Assembly: GCF_009696465.1 (NCBI RefSeq)
Contig: NZ_VULX01000005.1
Location: 62,001-126,000 of the forward strand
DNA length: 64,000 nt
Source: Inconstantimicrobium porci
GTDB taxonomy: Bacteria; Bacillota; Clostridia; Clostridiales; Clostridiaceae
Direction: 5' to 3'
The position numbers and the translations under genes are program-made. Of this stretch, positions 38,066 to 48,175 are shown piece by piece (within the stretch, counting starts at the first letter, position 1; every line of letters begins with the position of its first letter). Under the pieces are notes generated by a model. The model saw only the letters and a list, made by a program, of their open reading frames with translations, searched no databases and was not told the DNA's origin.

Positions 38066-38272
38066 ATGAGAGAAGGCATACATCCAGAATATCACCATGA
38101 CGCAGTGGTTAAGTGTGCATGTGGAAATACTTTTACAACAGGATCTGTTAAATCAGAACTTAAAGTAGAAATATGCTCTAAATGCCACCCATTCTTCACT
38201 GGTAAGCAAAAAGTTGTTGACGTTGGCGGTAGAGTTGATAAATTCAAGAAGAGATTTAATCTTGACAAATAA
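38066..38272 (+). CDS. rpmE: Ribosomal protein bL31 (zinc-binding form)
   Basis: 68 residues. [20 protein letters not shown] and [15 protein letters not shown] provide the two cysteine pairs of the zinc-containing (C+) type, so no zinc-independent paralogue is needed under zinc-replete growth. AAAGAGGTGAAATAA precedes the ATG. A compact terminator follows 9 bp after the stop codon. It is monocistronic. Confidence 0.98.
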   Translation: MREGIHPEYHHDAVVKCACGNTFTTGSVKSELKVEICSKCHPFFTGKQKVVDVGGRVDKFKKRFNLDK

Positions 38273-38280
38273 TCAATTTT

Positions 38281-38307
38281 GGGAAAGACTTAGTCTTTCC
38301 CCTTTTT
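38281..38307 (+). terminator. Terminator after rpmE
   Basis: GGGAAAGACT-TAGTCTTTCCC hairpin followed by CTTTTTGC. Confidence 0.92.
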
Positions 38308-38405
38308 GCTTTATTTAGAAAAATTAATATTTTTTTAATGTAAGTTACAAGATTTACATGTTACAATATACTCAACTTACACTATAAGCAAAGCGAGTGA
38401 ATTTT

Positions 38406-39509
38406 ATGAAGAAGGTTATTATATTAACAACATCAACTGGACAGGGACACAATCAAGCTGCTGCTTCATTGAAAACTGAATTCATCAAAAATAATTACGA
38501 TGTAGAGATTTTTGATTTTCTAGACGGCTGCAGTCATTATCTTGACAAATTAATAACTGGCAGTTATGAATTTTCTGCTACAAAAACTCCTATATTGTAT
38601 GGTATTGGATATAAAATCACAGACATTAAATTTATAAACTCTTTTCTGAAAATTCCTTTTGGAATAATAGATAAAAGACTTGCAAAACACATAAATGATT
38701 CACAGGCCGATATAATAATAGGCACTCATCCATTTACAGTAAATATTGTAAGCAGATTGAAAAAGAAAAAACTTATTGATATACCTTTTATTTCAGTAGT
38801 TACTGATTTTGAAGCCCACGGAACATATATATCTAAACAGGTGGACTGTTATATAACCGGAAGCGATTTCACTAATGATAACTTAATTTCAAAAGGTATT
38901 AAACCATCTAAAGTAAAAGATTACGGAATTCCAATAAGATCAGGATTCCTTACTATAAATAATGATATAACGGAAACAAATACAGGAGACTATTTCAACA
39001 TCCTGTTGATGAGTGGAAGTATGGGGCTTGAAGGCATATCAAAAGTAATCAAGCAGCTTGTATTAAACCCCAGAAAATTAAGACTTATAATAGTATGCGG
39101 TAAAAATAAGCATCTAAAGAATTCGCTTGAGGCTCTATACTCTAAACCTATAAATAACAAAAAAATCCATATAATAGGTTATAGCAATGTAGTATCAGAG
39201 TTAATGGATGCTTCAGATGTTATAATTTCAAAGCCAGGCGGTCTTACTGTAACAGAGTCAATTTATAAAAGACTCCCTATAATTATACCGTTTGTAATAC
39301 CTGGCCAGGAAACAGAAAACTCAAAGCTTCTTGTAAGCAGAAACTGTGCAGTAAAAATTGATAAAATATCAGATGTAAACAAGATAATTAATGACCTTAT
39401 AGATCATCCCGAAAAACTAAAAAAAATGAAAGATAATTTAGATCTTCTAGGTGCAAATTACTCACTAAAAAAAGTAGTTGAGTTATCAAATTCATTATTA
39501 AAAAAATAA
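38406..39509 (+). CDS. UgtP/MurG-like glycosyltransferase
   Basis: About 367 residues. The N-terminal TSTGQGHNQAAASLKTEF matches the GxGHxxAA loop of MGDG-synthase/UgtP proteins. The C-terminal domain has IILMSGSMGLEGI-like NILLMSGSMGLEGISKVI and DVIISKPGGLTVTESIYKRL (sugar-nucleotide site). Family members move a hexose to diacylglycerol or act on similar lipid acceptors at the membrane. A GTG at 38397 and the ATG at 38406 are both possible starts; the SD (GAGTG) is weak but fits the ATG better. It converges on rho across a shared terminator. Confidence 0.8.
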   Translation: MKKVIILTTSTGQGHNQAAASLKTEFIKNNYDVEIFDFLDGCSHYLDKLITGSYEFSATKTPILYGIGYKITDIKFINSFLKIPFGIIDKRLAKHINDSQADIIIGTHPFTVNIVSRLKKKKLIDIPFISVVTDFEAHGTYISKQVDCYITGSDFTNDNLISKGIKPSKVKDYGIPIRSGFLTINNDITETNTGDYFNILLMSGSMGLEGISKVIKQLVLNPRKLRLIIVCGKNKHLKNSLEALYSKPINNKKIHIIGYSNVVSELMDASDVIISKPGGLTVTESIYKRLPIIIPFVIPGQETENSKLLVSRNCAVKIDKISDVNKIINDLIDHPEKLKKMKDNLDLLGANYSLKKVVELSNSLLKK

Positions 39510-39510
39510 A

Positions 39511-39556
39511 GGAGCCGTACTCAGAATGACTGAAAAATCATTCTGAGTACAGCTCC
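39511..39556. terminator. Bidirectional terminator between the glycosyltransferase gene and rho
   Basis: Stem GGAGC-GTACTCAGAATGA / TCATTCTGAGTAC-GCTCC with small bulges. T runs lie on both sides (CTTTTATA on plus, TTTATTTTTTT on minus). Confidence 0.92.
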
Positions 39557-39563
39557 TTTTATA

Positions 39564-40976
39564 TTACTTTTTATCAAATTCACTCTTTGAGAATATATTC
39601 ATAAACTCTTTATTGTTTTTAGTCTTAGAAAGCATGTTGATAAGATTTTCAGTAACATTTTCGATATTCCCGTCTCTATACATTACCTTTCTTATTGTAT
39701 AAGAAACTTCTCTCTCCTCATTTGTAAGAAGTAAGTCTTCTTTTCTTGTACCAGACTTGTATATGTCAATTGCAGGGAATATCCTTCTTTCCTGAAGGCG
39801 TCTATCAAGATGTACTTCCATATTTCCAGTTCCCTTGAACTCTTCAAATATCATATCATCCATTCTGCTTCCTGTATCAACAAGTGCTGTTGCAAGTATT
39901 GTAAGACTTCCGCCCTCTTCAATGTTTCTTGCCGCACCGAAGAATTTTTTAGGCATAAGAAGAGCTCCTGGATCAAGACCACCTGATAAAGTCCTTCCTG
40001 TAGGTGTTATTGTAAGATTGTATGCTCTCGCAAGCCTTGTAAGACTGTCCATTAATATAACAACATCCTTACCCTGTTCAACCATTCTCTTAGCTCTTTC
40101 AAGAACCATTCTAGATACTTTCGCATGGTTCTGAGGTTCTTCATCAAAGGTTGAGAAGATAACTTCTCCATTTACAGATCTCTGCATATCTGTAACTTCC
40201 TCAGGTCTTTCATCTATTAAAAGCATTATTACTTTAACATCAGGATAATTTTTTGATATATTCTGTGCGATCTTCTTAAGCAGTGTTGTTTTACCTGCCT
40301 TTGGAGGTGCTACAATTATACCTCTTTGTCCTTTTCCTATCGGACACATAATATCCATAAGCCTTGATGACAAATCACCTTCATTATTTGTTTCCAATCT
40401 TAATCTCTGGTTCGGATAAATAGGAACTAAAGTTTCAAAAGATTTTCTTCCTACAGCTTTATTAGGATTATCTCCATTTACCTTATCAACATAAATAAGT
40501 GCTCTAAATTTTTCACCTTCCTTAGGCTGTCTTACTTTACCTTCAACTTCATCACCAGTTTTAAGATTAAATCTTCTTATCTGTGATGGAGAAACATATA
40601 TATCATTATCTCCAGTCAAGTAATTTGTGCATCTTAAAAATCCAAAATTATTTGTTTCAAGAATCTCAAGTACACCTTTTCCCATATCAGATGTATTATT
40701 AATCATTTCTTTAAGCTGTTCTTTTTTATCATTATTATCATTGCCATTAGAATTATTGTTTAACTCCTTATTTTCAAAAACTCTTTCTGGTACACATTTC
40801 GGTGTTATACTCTCTTTCAATATAACTCCATCCTTCTCAATTGATTTAGATGTATTTTTTTTAATTACTTCTATCAATTCAGCTTTCTTTAATTTAGAAA
40901 TATTTTTTATATTAAGTTCCTTAGCAATTTCTTTAAGCTTAGTCAATGTCATTGCTTCATAAGTTTCTAGTGTCAA
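39564..40976 (-). CDS. rho: Transcription termination factor Rho
   Basis: 470 residues. An N-terminal Rho_N helical domain ([20 protein letters not shown], to about 41) is followed by a clostridial insertion (about 42-98) with an Asn-rich run [11 protein letters not shown] (73-83). Next come the RNA-binding cold-shock domain ([20 protein letters not shown]), the ATPase P-loop [18 protein letters not shown] and the Q/R loop region ending [20 protein letters not shown]. The start is TTG behind GGAGGTGC. Rho is a hexameric RNA translocase. The insertion sits where C. botulinum Rho carries its prion-like domain, but here it is short. Confidence 0.97.
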   Translation of the reverse strand: MTLETYEAMTLTKLKEIAKELNIKNISKLKKAELIEVIKKNTSKSIEKDGVILKESITPKCVPERVFENKELNNNSNGNDNNDKKEQLKEMINNTSDMGKGVLEILETNNFGFLRCTNYLTGDNDIYVSPSQIRRFNLKTGDEVEGKVRQPKEGEKFRALIYVDKVNGDNPNKAVGRKSFETLVPIYPNQRLRLETNNEGDLSSRLMDIMCPIGKGQRGIIVAPPKAGKTTLLKKIAQNISKNYPDVKVIMLLIDERPEEVTDMQRSVNGEVIFSTFDEEPQNHAKVSRMVLERAKRMVEQGKDVVILMDSLTRLARAYNLTITPTGRTLSGGLDPGALLMPKKFFGAARNIEEGGSLTILATALVDTGSRMDDMIFEEFKGTGNMEVHLDRRLQERRIFPAIDIYKSGTRKEDLLLTNEEREVSYTIRKVMYRDGNIENVTENLINMLSKTKNNKEFMNIFSKSEFDKK

Positions 40977-41166
40977 AACAGCACCTCCATCATTTTTTAA
41001 TTAACCTGAGAATTTAAAAGACTTTTACTTATATTTAAGAATTGATTTTAAGATAATTCCTGATAACTGATGACTATATTATGTGATATAACAAAATAAA
41101 ATGCAAGTAGTACAATAAAAATCATGTAGATTTATTATTTTATTTATATTATTACCAAAAAAGAAA

Positions 41167-41194
41167 CTAGGTAAACAATTATCTGTCTACCTAG
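41167..41194 (-). terminator. Terminator in the pyrG-rho gap
   Basis: Stem CTAGGTAGACA / TGTTTACCTAG (one mismatch) on the minus strand, then TTTCTTTTTTGG. pyrG transcripts would pass through repeat A4 before reaching it. Confidence 0.65.
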
Positions 41195-41250
41195 CTAATA
41201 TAACATATTTTATTAAAATTTTAAACTTTCCCGCTTATGATAATTCTTAA

Positions 41251-41472
41251 ATAGATTAGAACTATGAAAGAAGAGTTATGAGTTCAGGATGAAATTTATT
41301 TGCTTATGTCTTGACTATAAATTCTAAGCCTTAATGGAGGCTTCACCTCCAAGCCTCTGAATTCTATATGTCAAAGAGTTTTTAAGAGTAATCTGTCCTC
41401 TTATTCCGAAACTCCAGCTAAGGAGTTTCATCCTTTTTTCTTCACTCTTAGTTCTTATCTCTTATCTTTGCT
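41251..41472 (-). repeat. Family A hairpin repeat, copy A4 (core 41287-41433)
   Basis: Minus-strand core: GGATGAAACTCC-TTAGCT-GGAGTTTC, an AAGAGGACA...CTCTT segment, AGAGGCTTGGAGGTGAAGCC, CCTCCATTAAGG, and end AATTTCATCC. Its flanks (AGATTAGAACTATGAAAGAA left; reverse complement of the right flank AGATAAGAACTAAGAGTGAA) are inverted repeats of each other. The right flank ends about 33 bp from the pyrG stop codon. Confidence 0.8.
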
Positions 41473-41504
41473 TAAGACTCACATTATCTAAATATCAACA
41501 AAAT

Positions 41505-43124
41505 TTACTTATTGTTTTGTTCATGTTCATCAACTGCTGCTTTAATGAATCCTCTGAATAATGGATGTGGTCTGTTTGGTCTTGATTTTAATTCTGGATG
41601 GAACTGGCATCCAACATACCAAGGGTGATCCTTAATCTCAACAATTTCTACAAGCCTTGAATCAGGAGATGTTCCGATTACTGACATACCTGCATCCTGA
41701 ATTTCTTTTCTATATTCATTATTGAATTCATATCTATGTCTATGTCTTTCATATACAAGATTTTCTCCATATAATTCTTTAGAAACTGAACCATCCTCAA
41801 TCTTACATGGATATAATCCTAACCTCATAGTTCCGCCAAGGTTTTCGATATCCTTTTGTTCTGGCATTAAATCGATAACTGGATATTTTGTTTCTGGATC
41901 AAGCTCTGAAGAGTTTGCACCTTCATATCCAAGTACATCTCTTGCAAATTCAATTACTGCACATTGCATTCCAAGACATATTCCTAAGAAAGGAACCTTG
42001 TTTTCTCTCGCCCATCTTGCTGCTTCAATTTTTCCTTCAATTCCTCTGTCACCAAATCCTCCCGGAACTAATATTCCATCAAGTCCTCTTAATATTTCAT
42101 CCACATTATCATGATTTAAATCAACCGAATTAATCCATTTTATCTTAACTTCAGCATCATTAACATAACCACCATGCTTTAATGCTTCAACTACTGATAT
42201 ATATGCATCATGTAATTCAACATACTTACCAACAAGACCTATAGCAACTTCCTTCTTTAAAGATTTGATTCTGTTAACCATCTCTTCCCATTCACTGTTA
42301 TCTATATCTCTGCAGCCTAAATTAAGTTTTTCAACTACCAGGTTATCTAATCCTTCCTGGTGAAGCATTAATGGAACTTCATAAAGATTACCTGCATCAA
42401 GATTTTGAATTACTGCTTTTCCATCAACATTACAGAATAATCCTATTTTATCTCTTAAATTCTGAGGAATTTCTTTTTCTGCTCTACACACAATTATATC
42501 TGGTTGAATTCCTATGCTTCTTAATTCCTTAACTGAGTGCTGAGTAGGCTTAGTTTTTAATTCTCCAGCCTTTCCCAAGTAAGGAACAAGAGTAACATGT
42601 ATAAAGCATACATTTTCTACTCCTACGTCATATTTTATTTGTCTTATAGCTTCTAGAAATGGTAATGATTCTATATCTCCTACAGTTCCACCTATTTCTG
42701 TTATAACAACATCTACATCCCTTTCTTTTGCAATTCTGTAAACTCTGCTTTTAAGTTCGTCAGTTATATGAGGAATTACCTGAACTGTTCCACCTAAATA
42801 TTCTCCTTTTCTTTCTTTAGAAAGAACTGACCAGTATACCTTACCTGTTGTTACATTTGAATTTTTTGAAAGATTCTCATCTATAAATCTTTCGTAATGC
42901 CCTAAGTCAAGATCTGTTTCTGCTCCATCATCAGTTACAAATACTTCTCCATGCTGATAAGGACTCATTGTTCCTGGATCAATGTTTATGTATGGATCAA
43001 ATTTCTGTATAGATACATTTAAACCTCTATTTTTTAATAGTCTTCCTAATGATGCTGCAGTTATTCCTTTTCCAAGTGAAGATACTACCCCACCAGTAAC
43101 AAATACATATTTTGTTTTTTTCAT
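41505..43124 (-). CDS. pyrG: CTP synthase
   Basis: 539 residues. The N-terminal amidoligase domain has [20 protein letters not shown] and [20 protein letters not shown]; the C-terminal glutaminase domain has the nucleophile in [18 protein letters not shown] and the His-Glu pair in [10 protein letters not shown]. It makes CTP from UTP, glutamine and ATP. A promoter with an unusual palindrome lies upstream. I see no GGGC start-site of the kind used for pyrG attenuation in Bacillus. Confidence 0.98.
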   Translation of the reverse strand: MKKTKYVFVTGGVVSSLGKGITAASLGRLLKNRGLNVSIQKFDPYINIDPGTMSPYQHGEVFVTDDGAETDLDLGHYERFIDENLSKNSNVTTGKVYWSVLSKERKGEYLGGTVQVIPHITDELKSRVYRIAKERDVDVVITEIGGTVGDIESLPFLEAIRQIKYDVGVENVCFIHVTLVPYLGKAGELKTKPTQHSVKELRSIGIQPDIIVCRAEKEIPQNLRDKIGLFCNVDGKAVIQNLDAGNLYEVPLMLHQEGLDNLVVEKLNLGCRDIDNSEWEEMVNRIKSLKKEVAIGLVGKYVELHDAYISVVEALKHGGYVNDAEVKIKWINSVDLNHDNVDEILRGLDGILVPGGFGDRGIEGKIEAARWARENKVPFLGICLGMQCAVIEFARDVLGYEGANSSELDPETKYPVIDLMPEQKDIENLGGTMRLGLYPCKIEDGSVSKELYGENLVYERHRHRYEFNNEYRKEIQDAGMSVIGTSPDSRLVEIVEIKDHPWYVGCQFHPELKSRPNRPHPLFRGFIKAAVDEHEQNNK

Positions 43125-43229
43125 AAAAATTCCTCCTAAAAAGCTATTGACAAATCACTTGCTATTCACTATAATAACAATTACCACTTCAAATAGAATG
43201 GATATTTATTGTCCAAATACATGTATAGT

Positions 43230-43259
43230 ATTGTATCATACTTGAATATTTTTTCAAGT
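43230..43259 (-). promoter_or_regulatory. pyrG promoter overlapped by a palindrome
   Basis: Minus-strand -35 TTGAAA (43252-43257), 16-bp spacer, -10 TACAAT (43230-43235). The inverted repeat ACTTGAA-N6-TTCAAGT (43240-43259) covers the -35 box and half the spacer, as an operator would. Confidence 0.6.
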
Positions 43260-43370
43260 CTTTTTTGTGATTCTTTTTTTTATTTTTTTGTACATTTCGT
43301 ACTATTGTTCTAATAAATTAACTTCAAAAAATGTTATTCATCGCTATAAAACTAAATAATTTATTATAAT

Positions 43371-43424
43371 AAAAAACAAGTAATAATTTTTTAGTTTTTC
43401 AACCGGAATTTATTACTTGTTTTT
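43371..43424 (-). terminator. Terminator after ywiB
   Basis: Minus-strand AAACAAGTAATAA pairs with TTATTACTTGTTT across a long AT-rich loop, followed by TTTATTATAAT. The plus strand also shows a T run. Confidence 0.7.
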
Positions 43425-43438
43425 ACTTTTTACTAAAT

Positions 43439-43858
43439 TTAATTTTCACTTTTTATATTTATTTTTAACTTTGTATTCTGAACGCTCTGATCACCAATTA
43501 TCATTTTATATTCAATAAAAACATTTCCACCATTTTCATTCAGATCAATCTCAAGTTCATTTGTTTTGATTTTTAGTTCCAAAGTTCCATATGGAGTATC
43601 ATAAAGGCTGACATCACTCTTATCCTTTTCAAAATACATCTTACTTGTGGTTGTCCCTTCTCTCTCTAGAGATACCGAATTATCATTAATTAATAGTCTT
43701 GTTACTGTACCTTCCATCCCTGATATTTCAGTTTCCTGGTATACAGCTTTAAAACCATCATCACATACTGTAAATTCTCCTGGTGTAACCACCTCAATTT
43801 CACTATTGTCCTCCCCAAACTGATTACTCACTATAGATATTAACGCTTTTTTCTTCAT
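43439..43858 (-). CDS. ywiB: DUF1934 (YwiB-like) beta-barrel protein
   Basis: 139 residues predicted as an all-beta lipocalin-like fold, with FKAVYQETEISGMEGTVTRL, TTTSKMYFEKDKSDVSLYDT and PYGTLELKIKTNELEIDLNE as in DUF1934/YwiB. Molecular function is unknown. The ATG overlaps the spoIIR stop by 4 bp (ATGA), so it is translated from the spoIIR message. Confidence 0.85.
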   Translation of the reverse strand: MKKKALISIVSNQFGEDNSEIEVVTPGEFTVCDDGFKAVYQETEISGMEGTVTRLLINDNSVSLEREGTTTSKMYFEKDKSDVSLYDTPYGTLELKIKTNELEIDLNENGGNVFIEYKMIIGDQSVQNTKLKINIKSEN

Positions 43859-44583
43859 TGTTTGTTTCCCTCCAACATATTAACTATGTTATCTATAACT
43901 TCTTTTATTTTAAAAGTATATACTATTTTTTTATCTTTATTATTAGACTTGTCCTCATTATTAATTCTTTTATAGTCTTTATCACTTAAGACACGTTTCA
44001 TTTCTTTTTCATTTTTATCATATGCTATCTGACCCTTTGTAATATCTACAAAACATAATGGCGGAAACATAACACACCACCAGTTTTTTCCCTTACCACT
44101 GCCTATTATAAGCCTATAAGCTTCATAATTTCCCTGAGGAAGAGTGATATTACCATATGTCTTTACAGGAAAATCTTCTCTATCAAAAGTTGTCTTTACA
44201 CCATAATTATATCCATTCTCACTTATACATTTAAGCGCAATCTTTTTAACTTCTTCATCATTCTCTTTAAGAATTTTTCTACTCTCTGCTAAAGATGATG
44301 AACTCTTAAGTTTTGGTGATATATATGCAAGTATCTTATCCCTGATCTTTAACTTTAAACTTTGATCTTCCTTACTGTCACTATTAGCTATTACATGAAA
44401 CCTTATAAGTTTTGTACTTATCCTTGAAACAAACTCGCTATCACTTTCAGAAGATACTCCATCTACAGTGTCACAACTATAAACATTAGTTTTTTCTAAG
44501 CTTCCGCTATTCAAAACACCCATCGCTATAAACATAATGAGTAAAACTGATATTATAATAAAAACAAAATTTTTCTTTTTCAT
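43855..44583 (-). CDS. spoIIR: Stage II sporulation protein R
   Basis: 242 residues with an N-terminal signal/anchor (FVFIIISVLLIMFIAMGVLN). The conserved core reads IRFHVIANSDSKEDQSLKLK, RDKILAYISPKL, and GKNWWCVMFPPLCFVDITKG. SpoIIR is made in the forespore under sigma-F and, once exported, signals SpoIIGA to process pro-sigma-E. The SD CAGGGGG (44591-44597) lies within a hairpin with the 3' end of the preceding region, so translation from read-through mRNA could be blocked. Confidence 0.95.
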   Translation of the reverse strand: MKKKNFVFIIISVLLIMFIAMGVLNSGSLEKTNVYSCDTVDGVSSESDSEFVSRISTKLIRFHVIANSDSKEDQSLKLKIRDKILAYISPKLKSSSSLAESRKILKENDEEVKKIALKCISENGYNYGVKTTFDREDFPVKTYGNITLPQGNYEAYRLIIGSGKGKNWWCVMFPPLCFVDITKGQIAYDKNEKEMKRVLSDKDYKRINNEDKSNNKDKKIVYTFKIKEVIDNIVNMLEGNKQ

Positions 44584-44588
44584 ATTAC

Positions 44589-44624
44589 AACCCCCTGCTA
44601 TATTTTAATTATTGACAGGAGGTT
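44589..44624 (-). promoter_or_regulatory. Hairpin masking the spoIIR Shine-Dalgarno sequence
   Basis: Minus-strand AACCTCCTGT (44615-44624) can pair over 10 bp (two G-U) with GCAGGGGGTT (44589-44598), which holds the spoIIR ribosome binding site. The loop is 16 nt and AT-rich. No other terminator separates ispE and spoIIR. Confidence 0.55.
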
Positions 44625-44639
44625 TTACTTTTATTCAAA

Positions 44640-45485
44640 TTAAATTGTTCTAGTTATAAATACATCTTTATATTTTCTCTTCATATTTTCAAAACATCTC
44701 TGAGCACTCATCATATCTGAAAAAATCCCAAATACAGTAGGACCACTTCCGCTCATAAGTGCCCCCTTTGCTCCCTGTTTTATCATCATGTGTTTTATAT
44801 CCTTTATAACTGGATACTTTCTTATAGTAACATTTTCAAGTACATTCTTCATATTGTAACATACGATATTAATATTATTTTTCTTCATACCATGAACAAT
44901 GTTATCTATCTTTACATGCTTCTTAATTCTGCTTATATCAAGAGCCCCATAAACTTCCTTTGTTGATACTCCAAATGAAGGTTTTACAATAACCATTATA
45001 ACATTCTTAAATGGCGGAAGCTCAGTAATAACCTCACCAATACCTTCACATATTGCAGTTCCTCCATTAATACAATAAGGAACATCAGCCCCTATTTTCA
45101 AAGCAAGATTCACAAGTTCTTCATAAGGTGCATTAACCTCAAAAAGCTTGTTAAGACACTTAAGTACTGCTGCAGCATCAGTACTTCCGCCAGCCATACC
45201 TGCTGCTACAGGTATATTTTTCTTAATATTAATTTTAAGCCCACTATTAATATTATATTTATCCATAAAAAGTACAGCTGCTTTATACATTAAATTTCTA
45301 TTATCAACAGGTACATAAGATATATTACACTTAATACTAATTTTATTATCATCAGACTTATTTATTTCTATTTCGTCATACAAATCTACTGTCTGCATTA
45401 TCATTTTCAAAAGATGATATCCGTCTTCTCTTTTGCCCGTAATATCTAATCCTAAATTTACTTTTGCATATGCCTTAATAAACAT
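44640..45485 (-). CDS. ispE: 4-diphosphocytidyl-2-C-methyl-D-erythritol kinase
   Basis: 281 residues of the GHMP kinase family. AKVNLGLDITGKREDGYHLL at the N-terminus and the ATP loop NIPVAAGMAGGSTDAAAVLK are diagnostic, with GALMSGSGPTVFGIF near the C-terminus. It phosphorylates CDP-methylerythritol in the MEP route to isoprenoids. The SD (AAGGG) is distant from the ATG. The stop codon lies 57 bp before the spoIIR start. Confidence 0.96.
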   Translation of the reverse strand: MFIKAYAKVNLGLDITGKREDGYHLLKMIMQTVDLYDEIEINKSDDNKISIKCNISYVPVDNRNLMYKAAVLFMDKYNINSGLKINIKKNIPVAAGMAGGSTDAAAVLKCLNKLFEVNAPYEELVNLALKIGADVPYCINGGTAICEGIGEVITELPPFKNVIMVIVKPSFGVSTKEVYGALDISRIKKHVKIDNIVHGMKKNNINIVCYNMKNVLENVTIRKYPVIKDIKHMMIKQGAKGALMSGSGPTVFGIFSDMMSAQRCFENMKRKYKDVFITRTI

Positions 45486-45568
45486 AAAATAACCAGCCCT
45501 TCATGCTAAAATTCTCTTATTATTATGTTACAAGCATACAATTTTGTAAAGATAAACATTGCTATTCT

Positions 45569-48175
45569 TTAATAATTCTGAGCCCTTTCCTCACCATTAT
45601 ATTCACCTTGTTCATTAATATAAGAGGAAAGCTTCTCAAAATTCTCATAAAACTCAATTATCATATCACCTTTTGACGAATCATCTATTGCCTCTTTTAG
45701 TGCATCAAGCTCATCAAGTACCACCTTAACATTCTTGCATTTTCCACTCCTTACACCTTTGAGCAAAATATCAGCTACTTCACCATTCTTTCTGCCACGT
45801 TTATCACAATCTTCTTTTATATAAATTTTATCGAATACATCTGAACACATTTTTCCTATTCTCTCAATAACATCATTCCCTCTGTCACCTGGCACACCAA
45901 TAATTCCAACAAGTTTTCTATTATCCATACCCTTTAATGATTCTAAAACACAGTTATATCCGTCAATATTATGTCCATAATCGAGTACAACATCAACTCC
46001 GGCAATATTGTAAATATTAAACCTTCCTTCATTATCATTTTCATTAAAATCCGTAACACCTTTAGAAATCATACAGTAATCAACATTCATTGCAGTAAGA
46101 GCACAGCATGCTGCCATTACATTTTTTATATTATATTTTAACTTTCCATTAAGAGTAATCGGTATATCTTTGATATCAGCCACCATATATGTCCGACCAT
46201 TATTAAATATATATATACGATTATCTTTATAATAAACAGCCTTAAGATTATTTTTTATATTATTCTGGATAAATTCATTTTCATAATTCATAGAAAAGTA
46301 AATTATATTACTCTTTATTCTATCTATTATGCTCAAACTCCACTTATCATCAGCATTTATTACGGCAAAACCATCTTCTTTTACAGCTTCAACAACAAGC
46401 GCTTTTGCCTTGCTCAGATCCTCCATTGTTTCTATGCCGTCAAGACCAAGGTGGTCTTCTGTAATATTAGTAAGCACTGCAACATCTGCAAGATCATATG
46501 CAAGACCTCTTCTTACAATACCGCCCCTTGCTGTTTCAAGAACTGCAATATCTACATCCTTGTTAAGAAGAATGCTTCTTGCTGAGGTAACGCCTGTATC
46601 ATCACCTCTATCTATAGACTTTCCACCCACAGAAATCCCACTGGTTGTTGTCATACCAACATTGTAGCCTATGCGTGAAAATACATAGGAAATAAGCCGA
46701 GTTGTTGTTGTTTTGCCATTAGTTCCTGTCACAGATATTACAGGTATATTGTCAAAATTATTTCTATATATCATATCTATGATAGCTCCTGCAACATCTC
46801 TTGGTTTGCCCTCTGAAGGGAAATGATGCATTCTTATTCCTGGCGCAGCATTAATTTCCACTATAATTCCCTCTTTATTTAGAGATGAACTTATATCTTT
46901 TGAGCATATATCTATACCACATATATCAAGCCCTAAAGCTTTTGCAGCCCTTTCACATATTTCTTTATTTTCATCACTTATCTCGTCAGTACAATCAACA
47001 GCTATCGCTCCTGTTGAAAGATTAGCATTTTTCCTTAAAAATATCCTTTCATTTTCCTTGGGTATAGAATTTAGATTTACCCCCTGTTCGGACAAGTAGC
47101 TTACCAGCTGATTATCTATTCTAACTTTTGTAAGAGGTTTTTCATGTCCATTTCCTCTATTAGAATCACTATTTAAATTACACAAGAGCTTCTTTATACT
47201 TAGCTTTCCATTTCCAATAACATAAGGCGGTATCCTTTTAGCAACTGCTACAACCTTATAGTCTACCAGGCACACCCTGTAATCTTTTCCCTCATAGTAT
47301 TTTTCAACAATTATGTCATCAGTAGTTTTTTTCAGTGCTATATAAGATTCTATCAGTTCTTTACTGCTTGTTATATTTAAAATCACACCATTACCTTTAT
47401 TACCAAACTGAGGTTTTAACACAAGAGGATATCCTAGTCTTTCAGAATATTTAATAAGTTCTAAGGTATTATACACTTTTTCTCCATCAGCTATAGGAAT
47501 AAAGTTACTTTTTAGAATCTGCTTTGTAAGATATTTATCACAGGCAATATCAACACCTATACATCTTGTATTTTCACCTATTGTAGCAGAAATCAGCTTT
47601 CCTTTTCTTCCATATCCTATCTGATACATTCCACTGTCACCTATGCTGATATATGGAAGACCTCTTTTCTTTGCAGCCTTTAACAATTCTTTAGTGGATG
47701 CTCCCATCTGTTCCTTAACTAAAATTTTCTGCAGTTCTTCATATCTTTTATCGAAATCTATCTTTTGATTTTCTATTAAAGAATTAACGATATCTACAGC
47801 CAAATATGCAATATTTAATGCTAAAATCTTATACTGATATTGAAAGATTATATAATAATGATCACCACTTACTTCTCTTGCTTTTCCATAAGCAAGATCT
47901 ATACCAAGCATATTCTGCAGTGCAATTATTGTATGTTCGCATACATGTGCAAGATAAGTTCCTTCCTCAAGTCTTTTAACAAATCCATGTTCCTCATCAA
48001 TACCGCATCTATGTTTATAAAGCTCAGGTACCATTTTTAGAAGATTCTTATTAAACATATTTATATTCTTTGTAGGTACTTCACTATAACCTTCTAGGTC
48101 AACATCAAGCCTTATGCACTTTTTATGCGAATATATATTACGGCCCTCAAATATCGTTTTATCTATGATTTTCAT
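45569..48175 (-). CDS. cphA: Cyanophycin synthetase
   Basis: 868 residues, typical for CphA. The N-domain has EGTYLAHVCEHTIIALQNML (71-90). The ATP-grasp domain (about 205-475) has YPLVLKPQFGNKGNGV and GIIVEINAAPGIRMHHFPSE. The Mur-ligase-like domain starts at the P-loop SVTGTNGKTTTTRLISY (481-497) and has DVAVLTNITEDHLGLDGI. CphA builds the Asp-backbone, Arg-side-chain polymer cyanophycin from ATP, Asp and Arg without a ribosome. Its start lies within the last codons of the cphB frame (17-bp overlap), so the pair is an operon cphB-cphA. Cyanophycin genes in Clostridium have been linked to spores. Confidence 0.96.
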   Translation of the reverse strand: MKIIDKTIFEGRNIYSHKKCIRLDVDLEGYSEVPTKNINMFNKNLLKMVPELYKHRCGIDEEHGFVKRLEEGTYLAHVCEHTIIALQNMLGIDLAYGKAREVSGDHYYIIFQYQYKILALNIAYLAVDIVNSLIENQKIDFDKRYEELQKILVKEQMGASTKELLKAAKKRGLPYISIGDSGMYQIGYGRKGKLISATIGENTRCIGVDIACDKYLTKQILKSNFIPIADGEKVYNTLELIKYSERLGYPLVLKPQFGNKGNGVILNITSSKELIESYIALKKTTDDIIVEKYYEGKDYRVCLVDYKVVAVAKRIPPYVIGNGKLSIKKLLCNLNSDSNRGNGHEKPLTKVRIDNQLVSYLSEQGVNLNSIPKENERIFLRKNANLSTGAIAVDCTDEISDENKEICERAAKALGLDICGIDICSKDISSSLNKEGIIVEINAAPGIRMHHFPSEGKPRDVAGAIIDMIYRNNFDNIPVISVTGTNGKTTTTRLISYVFSRIGYNVGMTTTSGISVGGKSIDRGDDTGVTSARSILLNKDVDIAVLETARGGIVRRGLAYDLADVAVLTNITEDHLGLDGIETMEDLSKAKALVVEAVKEDGFAVINADDKWSLSIIDRIKSNIIYFSMNYENEFIQNNIKNNLKAVYYKDNRIYIFNNGRTYMVADIKDIPITLNGKLKYNIKNVMAACCALTAMNVDYCMISKGVTDFNENDNEGRFNIYNIAGVDVVLDYGHNIDGYNCVLESLKGMDNRKLVGIIGVPGDRGNDVIERIGKMCSDVFDKIYIKEDCDKRGRKNGEVADILLKGVRSGKCKNVKVVLDELDALKEAIDDSSKGDMIIEFYENFEKLSSYINEQGEYNGEERAQNY

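Noticed and set aside
46329-46667. 112-codon plus-strand frame antisense to cphA
   Set aside because: It mirrors codon bias of the well-supported cphA gene and has no start signal.
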